Source: an uncultured bacterium (GTDB lineage: Bacteria; Verrucomicrobiota; Kiritimatiellia; RFP12; UBA1067). From it: DNA of 64,000 nucleotides. The stretch covers positions 107,801 to 171,800 of the forward strand of contig CADCAK010000002.1 of assembly GCA_902799385.1 (NCBI GenBank), in the 5' to 3' direction. Below the pieces are notes generated by a model that saw only the letters and a list, made by a program, of their open reading frames with translations, searched no databases and was not told the DNA's origin. Every line of letters begins with the position of its first letter. Position 1 is the first letter of the stretch. The position numbers and the translations under genes were made by a program. Shown piece by piece: positions 24,062-32,895 of the stretch.

Positions 24062-26301
24062 GAGACGTGCAGCACGCGTTCCTTGATTTCCTGCGTACGG
24101 CCCTGGTTCCAGAACTGGGAGCCGATGTAGCCGCAGGTGCGGCGCGCGACGTTGAGCTTGGACTCGTCGGTGTTGCCGCACTTCGGGCACTTCCACACGA
24201 GCTTGCCACTCTCGTCCTTGACGATCTCGATCTCGCCGTCGAAGCCGCACACCTGGCAGTAGTCGCTCTTGGTGTTGAGCTCGGCGTACATGATGTTCTC
24301 GTAGATGAACTTCATGATTGAGAGGACCGCCTTCAGGTTGTGCTGCATGTTCGGCACCTCGACGTAGGAGATCGCGCCGCCGGGCGAGAGCTTCTGGAAC
24401 TTCGCCTCGAGCGCGAGCTTGTCGAATGCGCCGATCTTCTCGGTGACGTGCACGTGGTAGGAGTTCGTGATGTAGTTCCTGTCCGTCACGCCCTTCACGA
24501 CGCCGAAGCGCTTCTGCAGGCACTTCGCGAACTTGTAGGTCGTTGATTCGAGCGGGGTGCCGTAGAGCGAGTAGTCGATGTCCTCGGCCTTCTTCCACTT
24601 CGCGGTGTACTCGTTGAGCTTCTCCATGACCTCCAAGCCGAACTTCTCGCCCTCGGACTCGGTGAGCTTCTTGCCGGTCATCGCGAAGACGCACTCCCAG
24701 AGCCCAGCGTACCCGAGCGAGATCGTCGAGTAGCCGCCGTAGAGGAGCTTGTCGATCTTCTCGCCCTTGTCGAGGCGCGCGAGGGCGCCGTACTGCCACA
24801 GGATCGGCGCCGCGTCGGAAGGCGTCCCCTTAAGGCGCTCGTGGCGGCAGCGGAGCGCACGGTGGCAGAGCTCGCAGCGCTCCTCGAACAGATCCCAGAA
24901 CTTCTTCATGTCGCCATGCGCGGAAAGCGCGATGTCGACGAGGTTGATCGTGACGACGCCCTGATTGAAGCGGCCGTAGTACTTGGGCTTGCCGGGCTCG
25001 TAGTTCTTCGCGCGCGCCACGTTGCCGTAGCCGTCGCCCGAGCGGTCTGGCGTGAGAAACGAGCGGCAGCCCATGCAGGTGTACGTGTCGCCGTGGCCGA
25101 CTGTCTCGCCCTTCGAGAGCTTGTACTCGCGCATCTTCTTCTCGCTGATGTAGTCGGGAACCATGCGCTTTGCGGTGCACTTCGCCGCGAGCTCGGTCAG
25201 GTACCAGTAGGGCGACTTCTCGGTGACGTTCTGCTCCTCGAGGACATAGATGAGCTTTGGGAACGCCGGCGTGATGTAGACGCCCTGCTCGTTCTTGACG
25301 CCCTTGATGCGCTCGTTCAGCACTTCCTCAATGATCATCGCGAGGTCGGCGCGCTCGCGGTCGTTCCTCGCCTCGCCGAGGTACATGTAGACAGTGACGA
25401 ACGGCGCCTGGCCATTGGTCGTCATGAGCGTGACGACCTGGTACTGGATCGTCTGCACGCCCTTCTGTATCTCCTTGCGGACGCGGCGCTCGACAATCTT
25501 CTCGAAGTCGGCCTTCGACATCTTGACGTTGGCGAGCTCGCACTCGTCCTTCACCTCCTCCTGTATCGCCTTGCGCGAGATGTCCACGAATGGCGCGAGG
25601 TGCGTAAGCGAGATGGACTGGCCGCCGTACTGGTTCGATGCGACCTGCGCTATGATCTGCGTCGCGATGTTGCAGGCGGTGGAGAAGCTCTTCGGCTTCT
25701 CGATCATCGTCTCGGAAATCACGGTGCCGTTCTGCAGCATATCCTCGAGGTTCACGAGGTCGCAGTTGTGCATGTGCTGCGCGTAGTAGTCCATGTCGTG
25801 GAAGTGGATGATGCCGTCCTTGTGCGCCTGGACGACGTCGGCCGGGAGAAGGAGGCGCGCGGAGACGTCCTTCGAGACCTCGCCCGCCATGTAGTCGCGC
25901 TGCACGGCGTTGATCGTCGGGTTCTTGTTGGAGTTCTCCTGCTTGACGTCCTCGTTGTTGCACTCGATAAGCGACAGCACCTGGTCGTCGGTCGTGTTGG
26001 ACTTGCGCTTGAGCTCCTGCTTGTAGCGGTAGACTATGTAGCGCTTGGCGATCTCCCTCGCGCCGAACTCCATGAGCTTCGTCTCGACGATGTCCTGTAT
26101 CTCCTCGACGTGCATCGCCCTGTCGCGGGCAGCGCACACGCCCGCGACCTCCTCCGCGATGAGCTTGATGCGACCTTCCGAAAGCGCATCCTTGTAGTCG
26201 ACCGCCTGCGACGCCTTGCGGATCGCATTCTCGATCTTAGTGATGTCAAACGGCACTTCCTGTCCGCTGCGCTTGGTGATCTTCATCTCTTTCGTCTTCA
26301 T
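24058..26301 (-). CDS. nrdD: anaerobic ribonucleoside-triphosphate reductase
   Basis: The 747-residue class III enzyme reduces ribonucleoside triphosphates to deoxy forms without oxygen, using formate as electron donor in known members. It has an N-terminal ATP-cone (KITKRSGQEVPFDITKIE, residues ~8-95) for allosteric control. A C-terminal zinc site (CQVCG and CPKCG) is followed by the glycyl-radical loop RTCGYIGSQFWN. It is coupled to nrdG, and the upstream region holds NrdR-like and DnaA-like sites. Confidence 0.95.
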   Translation of the reverse strand: MKTKEMKITKRSGQEVPFDITKIENAIRKASQAVDYKDALSEGRIKLIAEEVAGVCAARDRAMHVEEIQDIVETKLMEFGAREIAKRYIVYRYKQELKRKSNTTDDQVLSLIECNNEDVKQENSNKNPTINAVQRDYMAGEVSKDVSARLLLPADVVQAHKDGIIHFHDMDYYAQHMHNCDLVNLEDMLQNGTVISETMIEKPKSFSTACNIATQIIAQVASNQYGGQSISLTHLAPFVDISRKAIQEEVKDECELANVKMSKADFEKIVERRVRKEIQKGVQTIQYQVVTLMTTNGQAPFVTVYMYLGEARNDRERADLAMIIEEVLNERIKGVKNEQGVYITPAFPKLIYVLEEQNVTEKSPYWYLTELAAKCTAKRMVPDYISEKKMREYKLSKGETVGHGDTYTCMGCRSFLTPDRSGDGYGNVARAKNYEPGKPKYYGRFNQGVVTINLVDIALSAHGDMKKFWDLFEERCELCHRALRCRHERLKGTPSDAAPILWQYGALARLDKGEKIDKLLYGGYSTISLGYAGLWECVFAMTGKKLTESEGEKFGLEVMEKLNEYTAKWKKAEDIDYSLYGTPLESTTYKFAKCLQKRFGVVKGVTDRNYITNSYHVHVTEKIGAFDKLALEAKFQKLSPGGAISYVEVPNMQHNLKAVLSIMKFIYENIMYAELNTKSDYCQVCGFDGEIEIVKDESGKLVWKCPKCGNTDESKLNVARRTCGYIGSQFWNQGRTQEIKERVLHVS

Positions 26302-26380
26302 CTTCTGATCGCCTCTCCTTGTTTTGGACGTGGTTTATAAATGGTTTTTACCTACCATTGGTAGTTCGGGGAGATATGAT

Positions 26381-26396
26381 ACACTAAATATTGTGT
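26381..26396 (-). promoter_or_regulatory. NrdR-box-like palindrome
   Basis: ACACTAAATATTGTGT closely resembles the NrdR operator (ACACWATATnTWGTGT type). On the minus strand it ends just before TATCAT, a plausible -10 for nrdD about 80 bases before its ATG. A binding protein would block the promoter, as NrdR does when dATP is high. Confidence 0.65.
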
Positions 26397-26412
26397 TCTG
26401 ACAAGGGTGAAC

Positions 26413-26454
26413 TTATCAAATCTTATCAACAGGTTGTGGACATCTTGTGGATGA
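26413..26454. promoter_or_regulatory. cluster of DnaA-box-like sites
   Basis: TTATCAACA (26423-26431) and TGTGGATGA (26446-26454, complement TCATCCACA) each match the DnaA box TTATCCACA at 8 of 9 bases. Weaker TTATCAAAT (26413) and TGTGGACAT (26435) lie 10-11 bases from them, two in each orientation. The cluster is upstream of the nrdD promoter. In E. coli, DnaA regulates nrdAB, so a similar link to replication is plausible. Confidence 0.5.
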
Positions 26455-26484
26455 AACACAATTCCTTGGGGTTTTCAGGTTTTT

Positions 26485-27360
26485 TCAGAATCTGGGCAAC
26501 TTCGCAAGCGATTCTACGCGTCCGTCGGGCTCAAAACGCATGCGCCAGACGTGCCCGTGGAGGTCGCGAAGCTCCCTGAGTCGCCGCTCGTCGCGCCTGT
26601 GGCACGAACATTCGAGCAAAAGCGCCGCATAGGAAATCTCCTTCGCCCAGTCGCTGCGGTCGAGCCAGCGCTCAAGTGCGATCCTCACGCCGCGCGCAAC
26701 GGCCGAGACGTCGTCGAGCACGAACTGCGTAAGCCCCGGGTGGCGCGAGTAGCCGACGTCGCCGGCAAGTATGTTGAAGTACTCCGATGCGTCCGGGCGG
26801 ACGGCGCCGCCGCGAAGGTATAGCGTGCCAAGCTTCTGGAGAAGCCCGCCGACGGGGAGGTCCATCACCGAGCAGAGGTCCTTCTCCAGGTCCATCTTCG
26901 CCGCGATGCGACCCGCAGTCATCATGTTGCCCGCTAGTATGATCGCGGGAAGCGAGACGCAGAGAGGATGCCACGCATAGCAGTCCGAAAAGTCCGTAAC
27001 GACGAAGCGCACCGCCTTGCGAGACGCTCCGTCGGCTTCTGCGCGTTCCATCGCCTCGCGCATCTCCTCGATGCGGCCGCAGAGCGAACGAGCGGCGAAT
27101 GTCGGGGCGACTACCGTCTTCGCGTCTGCCTCAATCTCGCGGCGATAATCCTCGCCCACGACCTTGAAGACGATACCCTGCATGCGGCAGTAGGCCTCGG
27201 TCTTCACAGTCTCAAGAGGTGTCTCCCGCTCCTTAGCCGTGTCGTACAGGCAGAACTCGTTGTAGCCGAAGCGCGCGAGCACGTCCACGAGCTCCTGCAT
27301 CGTCCGCCGGTTCGGGCACCGGTCGGTTACGTCCAGGAGGTAAGCGCGCCGCTCAAACAT
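26485..27360 (-). CDS. glycoside hydrolase-like TIM-barrel protein
   Basis: From ATG 27360 the product has 291 residues and overlaps the nucleosidase gene by 34 bases. The opening AYLLDVTDRCPNRRTMQELVDVLARFGYNEFCLYDTA resembles the first strand and helix of GH20/GH84-type hexosaminidase barrels (a family pattern; the match is by eye). A conserved acidic pair for catalysis is not evident, and the protein is short for that family. It might be an inactive relative or a different barrel enzyme. Confidence 0.45.
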   Translation of the reverse strand: MFERRAYLLDVTDRCPNRRTMQELVDVLARFGYNEFCLYDTAKERETPLETVKTEAYCRMQGIVFKVVGEDYRREIEADAKTVVAPTFAARSLCGRIEEMREAMERAEADGASRKAVRFVVTDFSDCYAWHPLCVSLPAIILAGNMMTAGRIAAKMDLEKDLCSVMDLPVGGLLQKLGTLYLRGGAVRPDASEYFNILAGDVGYSRHPGLTQFVLDDVSAVARGVRIALERWLDRSDWAKEISYAALLLECSCHRRDERRLRELRDLHGHVWRMRFEPDGRVESLAKLPRF

Positions 27361-27908
27361 GCAAGGGCCTTCGCGAGATTGTCCTTGTACTGCCCCGTCA
27401 TCGCTCCCTTGCCGTAGACGTCGCTGATGCACTTGAGCATGCGGCACGGGACGCCGTTCCGCTCACAGACGTGCGCAATCGCCGCGCCCTCCATGTCCTT
27501 GACGGTCGCGCCAAGCGCAAGGGGGTTCTCGACGTCGCGCTCGTCGTTCGTGAAGCGGTCGCCTGTAGCGAGGATGCGCGCCGGAAACTTTCCGGTCGTG
27601 CGGCAGTCGAAGTACGGCGTCGTGCGCTCGTTGTGCGTGCCGAGCTTCGCGCCGTTGATGAGCGTCAGGTCGAAATCGTACTCGACAGCCTGCGATATCT
27701 CGTAGGCCTCGCCGACCTCCATCGCGGGGTCGAGCCCTCCGGCTACGCCGCAGTTCAATAGCTCGTCGGCGCCGTCGTCGATTGCCTTCTGCGCAGCTGC
27801 GGCTGCGTTGACCTTACCGATTCCGGCGACATAGAGCCTGTCGCCGTCCTTGAGGCACGGGCGCACCGCCGCAGCCTCGTTTTCCATTGCAATCACAAAC
27901 GCCCTCAT
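27327..27908 (-). CDS. MTA/SAH nucleosidase family protein
   Basis: The ATG at 27908 follows AAAGGAGG, giving 193 residues. It is a member of the nucleoside phosphorylase superfamily: VAGIGKVNAAAAAQ near the N-terminus, VKDMEGAAIAHVCERNGVP with the substrate-binding Met-Glu pair, and CISDVYGKGA with the catalytic aspartate. The layout suits 5'-methylthioadenosine or S-adenosylhomocysteine nucleosidase, or the futalosine hydrolase branch. It has its own TATAAT promoter at the end of larC. Confidence 0.75.
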   Translation of the reverse strand: MRAFVIAMENEAAAVRPCLKDGDRLYVAGIGKVNAAAAAQKAIDDGADELLNCGVAGGLDPAMEVGEAYEISQAVEYDFDLTLINGAKLGTHNERTTPYFDCRTTGKFPARILATGDRFTNDERDVENPLALGATVKDMEGAAIAHVCERNGVPCRMLKCISDVYGKGAMTGQYKDNLAKALACLSGALTSWT

Positions 27909-27959
27909 TTGGACAAAACCTCCTTTTTCATGTTCGCCATCAGATTGACTTGCTGACAG

Positions 27960-27965
27960 ATTATA
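27960..27965 (-). promoter_or_regulatory. -10 element of nucleosidase gene
   Basis: TGGTATAAT on the minus strand overlaps the larC stop codon (the TAA lies inside TATAAT). Initiation would be near 27952, leaving a ~44-base leader with AAGGAGG. Confidence 0.55.
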
Positions 27966-29202
27966 CCACAACCCCGCCGGGCAGCGCTGCCGGATCGCCA
28001 ATCCTGCGCGCCGCCTCGGCGAGAGACATGGCGTTCCTGACGGCATACGCCGCCACGTCGTCCGCCTCCCATTTTGCGCGCCGGACGCCGTAGCCAGACG
28101 AGGTCTTGCGCCGTATTTCCGTGCCATCGGCGAGCCGCACGCTATCGACAGTCCTCTCCAGCTCGTAACGCCTGCAAAGCATCTCGCGTACGCCGAGCGT
28201 GGAGGTATTGGCGAAGATCGCCCGCACGACGGCGTCGCGGTCCGCAGGCCTGCATACGACGCAGGCGATGTGCCCCGGGCGCCCCTTCTTCATTACGACG
28301 CCCGCGAAGGACACGTCAAGCGCACCGGCCTGGAATATCCGCCCGGACGCAAACGCAAGCTCCTCTCCAGTCATGTCGTCGACGTTGAAACGAAGTTCAA
28401 GAACCGATCCCGCCGAGCCCTCGCACGACACGCCCAGCATCGCGCGGACGAAGTTGGCGCGAGGGAAGTCCCTTGCGCCTGCGCCGTAGCCGATCGACTC
28501 CACGACCATCGGCGGCTGCGCCGCGAAACGGGATGCAAAGCTCTTCAGCAGCGCCGCGCCCGTCGGCGTCGTAAGCTCGCCGCGAATGACGCCGTCGGAA
28601 TACGTCGGCACGCCCTCAAGCAGAAGCGCCGTCGCCGGGGCTGGAACTGGCAGCTCGCCGTGCGCGCACATCACCGTCCCGCTCCCGACGTTGACAGGCG
28701 AGGCGACGACTTCGTCCGCCCCCGTCCGCCCGAGAAGCCAGCATGCCGCCACGATGTCCGCTACAGCGTCCATCGCACCGACCTCGTGGAAGTGGATTTC
28801 GCCTACTTCCCGCCCGTGCGCCCGAGACTCCGCCTTTGCGAGCAGCGAGTAGACATCGCGCGCGCGGCTGGCGACATCCGGTGCAAGCGGAAGCGCGTCT
28901 ACTACCGCCAGCATGTCGCCAAGCGTGCGGTGTTCGTGGTGGTGGCAGTGGTCGTGCGCCCCGTTGCCGTGGTGGTGACGGAGCCCTACCGCGCCCTCCT
29001 CGCGCCCGTTGACCAAAACAGATAGATGAGTCGCGGCGATGCCGCATTTCGAGGTCTTCACCGCCTCGAACACGACGCCAGGAATGCCGATGGCGTTCAG
29101 CTCCGCAAGCGTCCGCTCCCGGTCGCCCGCGAGTTCCAGAAGCGCACCCGCGATCATGTCGCCGGACGCGCCCATCTGGCAGTCGAGATAAAGGGTCTTC
29201 AT
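27961..29202 (-). CDS. larC: nickel-pincer cofactor synthase LarC
   Basis: The ATG at 29202 overlaps the larB stop, giving 413 residues. LarC inserts nickel into the pyridinium dithiocarboxylate pincer cofactor of lactate racemase. Seen here are the opening LYLDCQMGASGDMIAGALLE, a His-rich loop (RHHHGNGAHDHCHHHEH), GEIHFHEVGAMDAVADIV, and the C-terminal NVDDMTGE domain with KKGRPG. In several bacteria LarC is made by frameshifting between two ORFs; here it is one continuous frame. Confidence 0.93.
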   Translation of the reverse strand: MKTLYLDCQMGASGDMIAGALLELAGDRERTLAELNAIGIPGVVFEAVKTSKCGIAATHLSVLVNGREEGAVGLRHHHGNGAHDHCHHHEHRTLGDMLAVVDALPLAPDVASRARDVYSLLAKAESRAHGREVGEIHFHEVGAMDAVADIVAACWLLGRTGADEVVASPVNVGSGTVMCAHGELPVPAPATALLLEGVPTYSDGVIRGELTTPTGAALLKSFASRFAAQPPMVVESIGYGAGARDFPRANFVRAMLGVSCEGSAGSVLELRFNVDDMTGEELAFASGRIFQAGALDVSFAGVVMKKGRPGHIACVVCRPADRDAVVRAIFANTSTLGVREMLCRRYELERTVDSVRLADGTEIRRKTSSGYGVRRAKWEADDVAAYAVRNAMSLAEAARRIGDPAALPGGVVV

Positions 29203-29882
29203 GACTTCGTCCCGATGTGGTTGATCCTGCTGGCGAGGAACCCCGCGCCAAAGCCGTTGTCGATGTTCACGACGCTGACGCCCGCCGCGCACGAATTCAG
29301 CATCGCAAGAAGCGCAGCGACGCCGCCGAAGGACGTGCCATAGCCTACGCTCGTCGGCACGGCGACCACGGGCGACGAGACAAGCCCGCCGACCACGCTC
29401 GGCAGCGCCCCTTCCATTCCCGCGACGGCGACGACGACGCTGGCCTCTTCAATCTCCCTAGAACGCTCCAGCAGGCGATGAATCCCCGCCACGCCGACGT
29501 CGTAGATCCGCCGCACCCCATTCCCAAGCGCCTCCAGCGTAAGGGCCGCCTCTTCGGCGACCGGCAAATCGCTCGTCCCCCCGCAGACGACGGCCACCGT
29601 GCCAAGCCCGTCTTCCGGCCTGTTGTCGCCAAGACGTCCGAATCGCGCTTCCTCGAAGTACGCGAAACGATCCCCGAAGCGCGACTGGACCTCGCGGGCC
29701 TTGTCGGCATTGAGGCGCGTGACGAGCGCAGGCGACTGCCCGTGTCCGTCGAGGGCGGAGAGAATCGCCACGACCTGCGCCGCGCTCTTGCCTTCGCCGT
29801 AGACGACCTCTGCGACGCCCTGCCTTGAGTACCGCCCGACGTCAACCCGCGCAAAGCCGAGATTCTCAGTTTCGCAATGCAT
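29199..29882 (-). CDS. larB: nickel-pincer cofactor biosynthesis LarB
   Basis: The 227-residue LarB carboxylates and hydrolyses nicotinic acid adenine dinucleotide as the first pincer-cofactor step. It has the AIR-carboxylase-like C-terminal half (VVCGGTSDLPVAEEAALTLE, VAVAGMEGALPSVVGGL, GYGTSFGGVAALLAML). Its stop overlaps the larC start by four bases. Its start overlaps the upstream membrane gene by 17 bases. Confidence 0.93.
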   Translation of the reverse strand: MHCETENLGFARVDVGRYSRQGVAEVVYGEGKSAAQVVAILSALDGHGQSPALVTRLNADKAREVQSRFGDRFAYFEEARFGRLGDNRPEDGLGTVAVVCGGTSDLPVAEEAALTLEALGNGVRRIYDVGVAGIHRLLERSREIEEASVVVAVAGMEGALPSVVGGLVSSPVVAVPTSVGYGTSFGGVAALLAMLNSCAAGVSVVNIDNGFGAGFLASRINHIGTKS

Positions 29883-30168
29883 CGTCTATGCGGCGACATC
29901 TACATCTTTCAACCGCGAACAGCACCGCAAAAACGAGGACGCCTGCGGCGACGACAATGGCGCCGAGCTTGGCGTCTTTCCATGAAAGGTCGAGAAGCCC
30001 CTCGCCGGCGATAGCATTGGCCACGCAATCGACGCCCCACATGAGCGCCGCGCCCCAGAACATCAACATGGTCGTGAACAGCGCGCCAGTCGGCGCGTCG
30101 CGCCTTTTCGCGGAAAAGAAGCCGGCCGTGAAGACAATCGCGGCGGCAATCGCCATGAGCTCACACAT
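29866..30168 (-). CDS. small membrane protein in lar locus
   Basis: At 100 residues, it has three predicted membrane spans (LMAIAAAIVFTAGFF, ALFTTMLMFWGAALMWGVD, LGAIVVAAGVLVFAVLFAVE) and a basic C-terminus. It overlaps larB and the upstream membrane gene, so it belongs to the lar operon. No family is recognised. The pair could be a transport component, but nothing in the sequence shows the substrate. Confidence 0.6.
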   Translation of the reverse strand: MCELMAIAAAIVFTAGFFSAKRRDAPTGALFTTMLMFWGAALMWGVDCVANAIAGEGLLDLSWKDAKLGAIVVAAGVLVFAVLFAVERCRCRRIDDALRN

Positions 30169-30514
30169 TGGCAGCCCCCATTCTCCGCCGCTCCGTAGCC
30201 GCCGACACGACCACCATGACGGACCAGACGGCGACGAGCAGCACCGCCATTGCGACGCCCCGGGTGGCCATCTCGCGGAACATCTCAGAAAGCGCCTCGC
30301 CGCCTTCCTGCGCGGCAGTCAGGAACGGCGGGGTCATGATTATCTCGCCGTGGTAGACGTGCTCGATAGCCAGCAGGAAGCTACCGCCGAACATCATCTT
30401 GCAAAGCCAGTCGAGCCGAGCGACGAACGGATTGCGCGTCGCGCGCCCGCCAAGGATCGGCTTCGCCGCCTTTGCCGCAACCGCCGTTGCGAGGGGGACT
30501 GTAAAACATGCCAT
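30161..30514 (-). CDS. membrane protein in lar locus
   Basis: The 117-residue product has a strong ribosome site (AAAAGGAGG) before its ATG. It has hydrophobic segments around MMFGGSFLLAIEHV and GVAMAVLLVAVWSVMVVVSA, and the charged end typical of a cytoplasmic tail. It overlaps the next membrane gene by 8 bases. It is unrecognised; co-location with lar genes is the only functional clue. Confidence 0.6.
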   Translation of the reverse strand: MACFTVPLATAVAAKAAKPILGGRATRNPFVARLDWLCKMMFGGSFLLAIEHVYHGEIIMTPPFLTAAQEGGEALSEMFREMATRGVAMAVLLVAVWSVMVVVSAATERRRMGAANV

Positions 30515-30532
30515 GTCGGACCTCCTTTTAGT

Positions 30533-31147
30533 TTATTGCCTTACTATTACCGAAATTCCGTCGGGCACCACCGTCACCTTGTAGTCAGGCTTCCCGACGA
30601 GGCCTATCGCGATTTCAAGCGCCTCCGCAGGGCTGTGCGCGGGGATCATGTGGAAGTCCTTGACGAGCTGGTCGTCGCACGCGGAGACGAATACAACCTT
30701 CGCCTTCAGCAGCACGCGGGCAAGGACCTGGGACTCCCACTGGTCGATGACCGTTTCCTCAGGCTTGCGCGAAAGGAAGGTGTCCATCATGCGGCCTAGG
30801 TCCGGCTCGTCGCGGAAGGTGCGGTGAAGGCCGGTCGCAATCAAGATGGCAATCTCGGCGTCGGGGTTCCCGGCGCGAATCTCCTCCAGCATAAGCGGCA
30901 TGATCACCCGGCTCGGCACCGGGCGGGTGTGGTCGGAGGCGATGACCGTGATCCTGCGCTTCCCCGCCGCGAGGTCGCGCAGGCGAGGCGAGCCGATCGG
31001 ATTCTCGATTGACTCGCGCACCAGCTCCACCGCGCTTTTCGCAGGCTTGTACTCGTGGATCGCCGAGCGCAGCACACCGGCCAGATGCCCGTCCGCAATC
31101 TCGATGGGTGCGAAGCCCCTGCCGTATGGAAGATTGAATTTTTCCAT
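30533..31147 (-). CDS. internally deleted lactate racemase LarA-like
   Basis: From ATG 31147 the product has 204 residues, half the usual ~425 of LarA. The N-terminal half carries the LarA signature ASDHTRPVPSRVIMPLML and the IATGLHR motif. It then jumps to a sequence typical of the LarA C-terminus (VIDQWESQVLARVLLKAKV, IPAHSPAEALEIAI, VVPDGISVIV). The middle ~200 residues, which include the lysine that anchors the pincer cofactor and the nickel-binding histidine, are absent while the frame stays open. It may be a recent in-frame deletion, a remnant, or a shortened protein with a new role. Confidence 0.75.
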   Translation of the reverse strand: MEKFNLPYGRGFAPIEIADGHLAGVLRSAIHEYKPAKSAVELVRESIENPIGSPRLRDLAAGKRRITVIASDHTRPVPSRVIMPLMLEEIRAGNPDAEIAILIATGLHRTFRDEPDLGRMMDTFLSRKPEETVIDQWESQVLARVLLKAKVVFVSACDDQLVKDFHMIPAHSPAEALEIAIGLVGKPDYKVTVVPDGISVIVRQ

Positions 31148-31164
31148 CAAATACTGCGACGAAT

Positions 31165-32880
31165 TCAGTTGGCGGGGTTTCCCTTTCCAAGCTTGATAAC
31201 CTGGCCGTCGCCAAGAAGCCGCTTGCGCAGCTCTGCATACGGTACGTCCTGCACGGCGGAACCATTCGCCGCGGCCATTGACGCGGCGGTTCCAGCCACC
31301 TGGCCAAGCGCGAAAAACACCGGCTCCATCCTGATAGATCCAAAGGCCATGTGCGAGGCCGAAAGGCACACGGGAACGAGCAGGTTGGCGCATTCCCCGC
31401 GCTTCGGCGTGAGCGAGCCATAGTCGATGCCGTAGGGCTTCATCTTGCCGCCGTTCTTGCGCTTCGCCGCGTCAGGACCCCACGCGCTGTAGCGTCCATG
31501 ATCCTCCACGTCGCCCTCGTTCTTGGCGTTGCCCTTCGCCGTGACTACGCGGCGGACGTTGTGCGAGTCCATTGTGTACGCACCCATCGCGACGGGATGC
31601 GGCACTGTGCGGTCGCCACGGCACTCATGCTCGGTCATGACGTATTCTCCGACCATCCGACGCGCCTCGCGAACGTAGAGCTGGCTCTGCCAGCCGTCGC
31701 CAGGGCCGTCCCTGAATTCGTCCTTGCACGTCCCCCAGCGCGATACCTCGGCGCGAATCCTCTCCGGGACGCGCGGATGGTTGGCGAGCGTCCACATGAG
31801 CCCCTGCTGGTAGTCGAGATGCGCCTTGAATATCTCGGCGCGGCGCGCGTACGACGCCTCGGGCCACTCGTAGTTACGTCCGATGAAGTCGGTCGAGAAG
31901 CCCAACCTGTTGTTCGTGTCGGTCTTGCGGTTCGGCATCTTCGAGTTGATCCACGGAACCGCCGTTTCGCCCTTCGCGCAGTTGCGCAAGAGCAGTTCGT
32001 ATTCCTTTTCATCGTAGTTCGCGGGCTTCCTAAACGGTATGCGGTTCTCGGGGTAGTCGGTGAGGCACATGCGGAAGTTGTACGCCTGCACGCGCTTGTC
32101 GCCGTCGCCGTCCTTTTCGTTCGGGTTGAACGGCTCTATTCCTGGCAGAAGTCCGCTTTCCGGCTTGCCCTCCACCACGTATGGGCTTACGTACCCCTTT
32201 AACTGGTGGAATTTCGCCTCGCGGAACTGCACTCCGCTTATCGTCTCGCCGTAGACGCTGTTCGCCTCGCGGCCTACTGTATAGGAAATGCCCGCCGCCG
32301 CCATGAGGTCGCCTTCGTATGTCGCATCGACGAAGACCTTGCCGCGATAGACGTTGCCAGAGAGAGTCCTGATCGCGGCGATGCGCCCGCTCTTTTTCAC
32401 GACGCCCCTCTCGCGGTCGAGCCATTCGCCGCGCCGGATGTCGAGCGCGTCGCGCCTCTCCCAGCCTTCGAGAATCGCGAGCGCGGCAGACGGCTCGAAC
32501 GTCCACATGGAGTCCGCGCCCATGGTGCCTGCAGTCTGGCCGCCTGGCCGGTATTCATCCGGCGTCTGGCGCGTCCAGTGCTCGGAATCGGCGTACCACT
32601 TGGCGACATCGCGGTAGAACTCGAGCGCAATGCCGCCAAACGCGTTCTTGTTGCCGATGTCGGTCTGGCCGAGGCCGCCCGTCGTGAGTCCGCCGATGCG
32701 CGTCTCGGGCGAGACGATCACCGCGCTCGCACCCATGCGCTTCGCCTGCACCGCCGCCGAAATTGCGGCGGGGCTAGAGCCGTAGATCACGATGTCGGTC
32801 GCAACATCCGCCGCACAACACGCGAATGCAAAAGCGTGCAAGCACGCCAACATGCAAATGTGCTGCGACCGGTTTTTCAT
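31165..32880 (-). CDS. secreted FAD-dependent oxidoreductase
   Basis: This 571-residue protein belongs to the FAD_oxidored group that is expanded in PVC bacteria. The first ~23 residues form a signal peptide (MLACLHAFAFACCAA). The dinucleotide fold follows (TDIVIYGSSPAAISAAVQAKR), then RIGGLTTGGLGQTDIG and KVFVDATYEGDLMAAAG, both hallmarks of this family. A C-terminal ALGQVAGTAASMA segment completes the FAD domain. The substrate is unknown. It lies between EF-G and the lar genes, 15 bases after the EF-G stop. Confidence 0.85.
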   Translation of the reverse strand: MKNRSQHICMLACLHAFAFACCAADVATDIVIYGSSPAAISAAVQAKRMGASAVIVSPETRIGGLTTGGLGQTDIGNKNAFGGIALEFYRDVAKWYADSEHWTRQTPDEYRPGGQTAGTMGADSMWTFEPSAALAILEGWERRDALDIRRGEWLDRERGVVKKSGRIAAIRTLSGNVYRGKVFVDATYEGDLMAAAGISYTVGREANSVYGETISGVQFREAKFHQLKGYVSPYVVEGKPESGLLPGIEPFNPNEKDGDGDKRVQAYNFRMCLTDYPENRIPFRKPANYDEKEYELLLRNCAKGETAVPWINSKMPNRKTDTNNRLGFSTDFIGRNYEWPEASYARRAEIFKAHLDYQQGLMWTLANHPRVPERIRAEVSRWGTCKDEFRDGPGDGWQSQLYVREARRMVGEYVMTEHECRGDRTVPHPVAMGAYTMDSHNVRRVVTAKGNAKNEGDVEDHGRYSAWGPDAAKRKNGGKMKPYGIDYGSLTPKRGECANLLVPVCLSASHMAFGSIRMEPVFFALGQVAGTAASMAAANGSAVQDVPYAELRKRLLGDGQVIKLGKGNPAN

Positions 32881-32895
32881 CCGTAGCGCAGGCCG

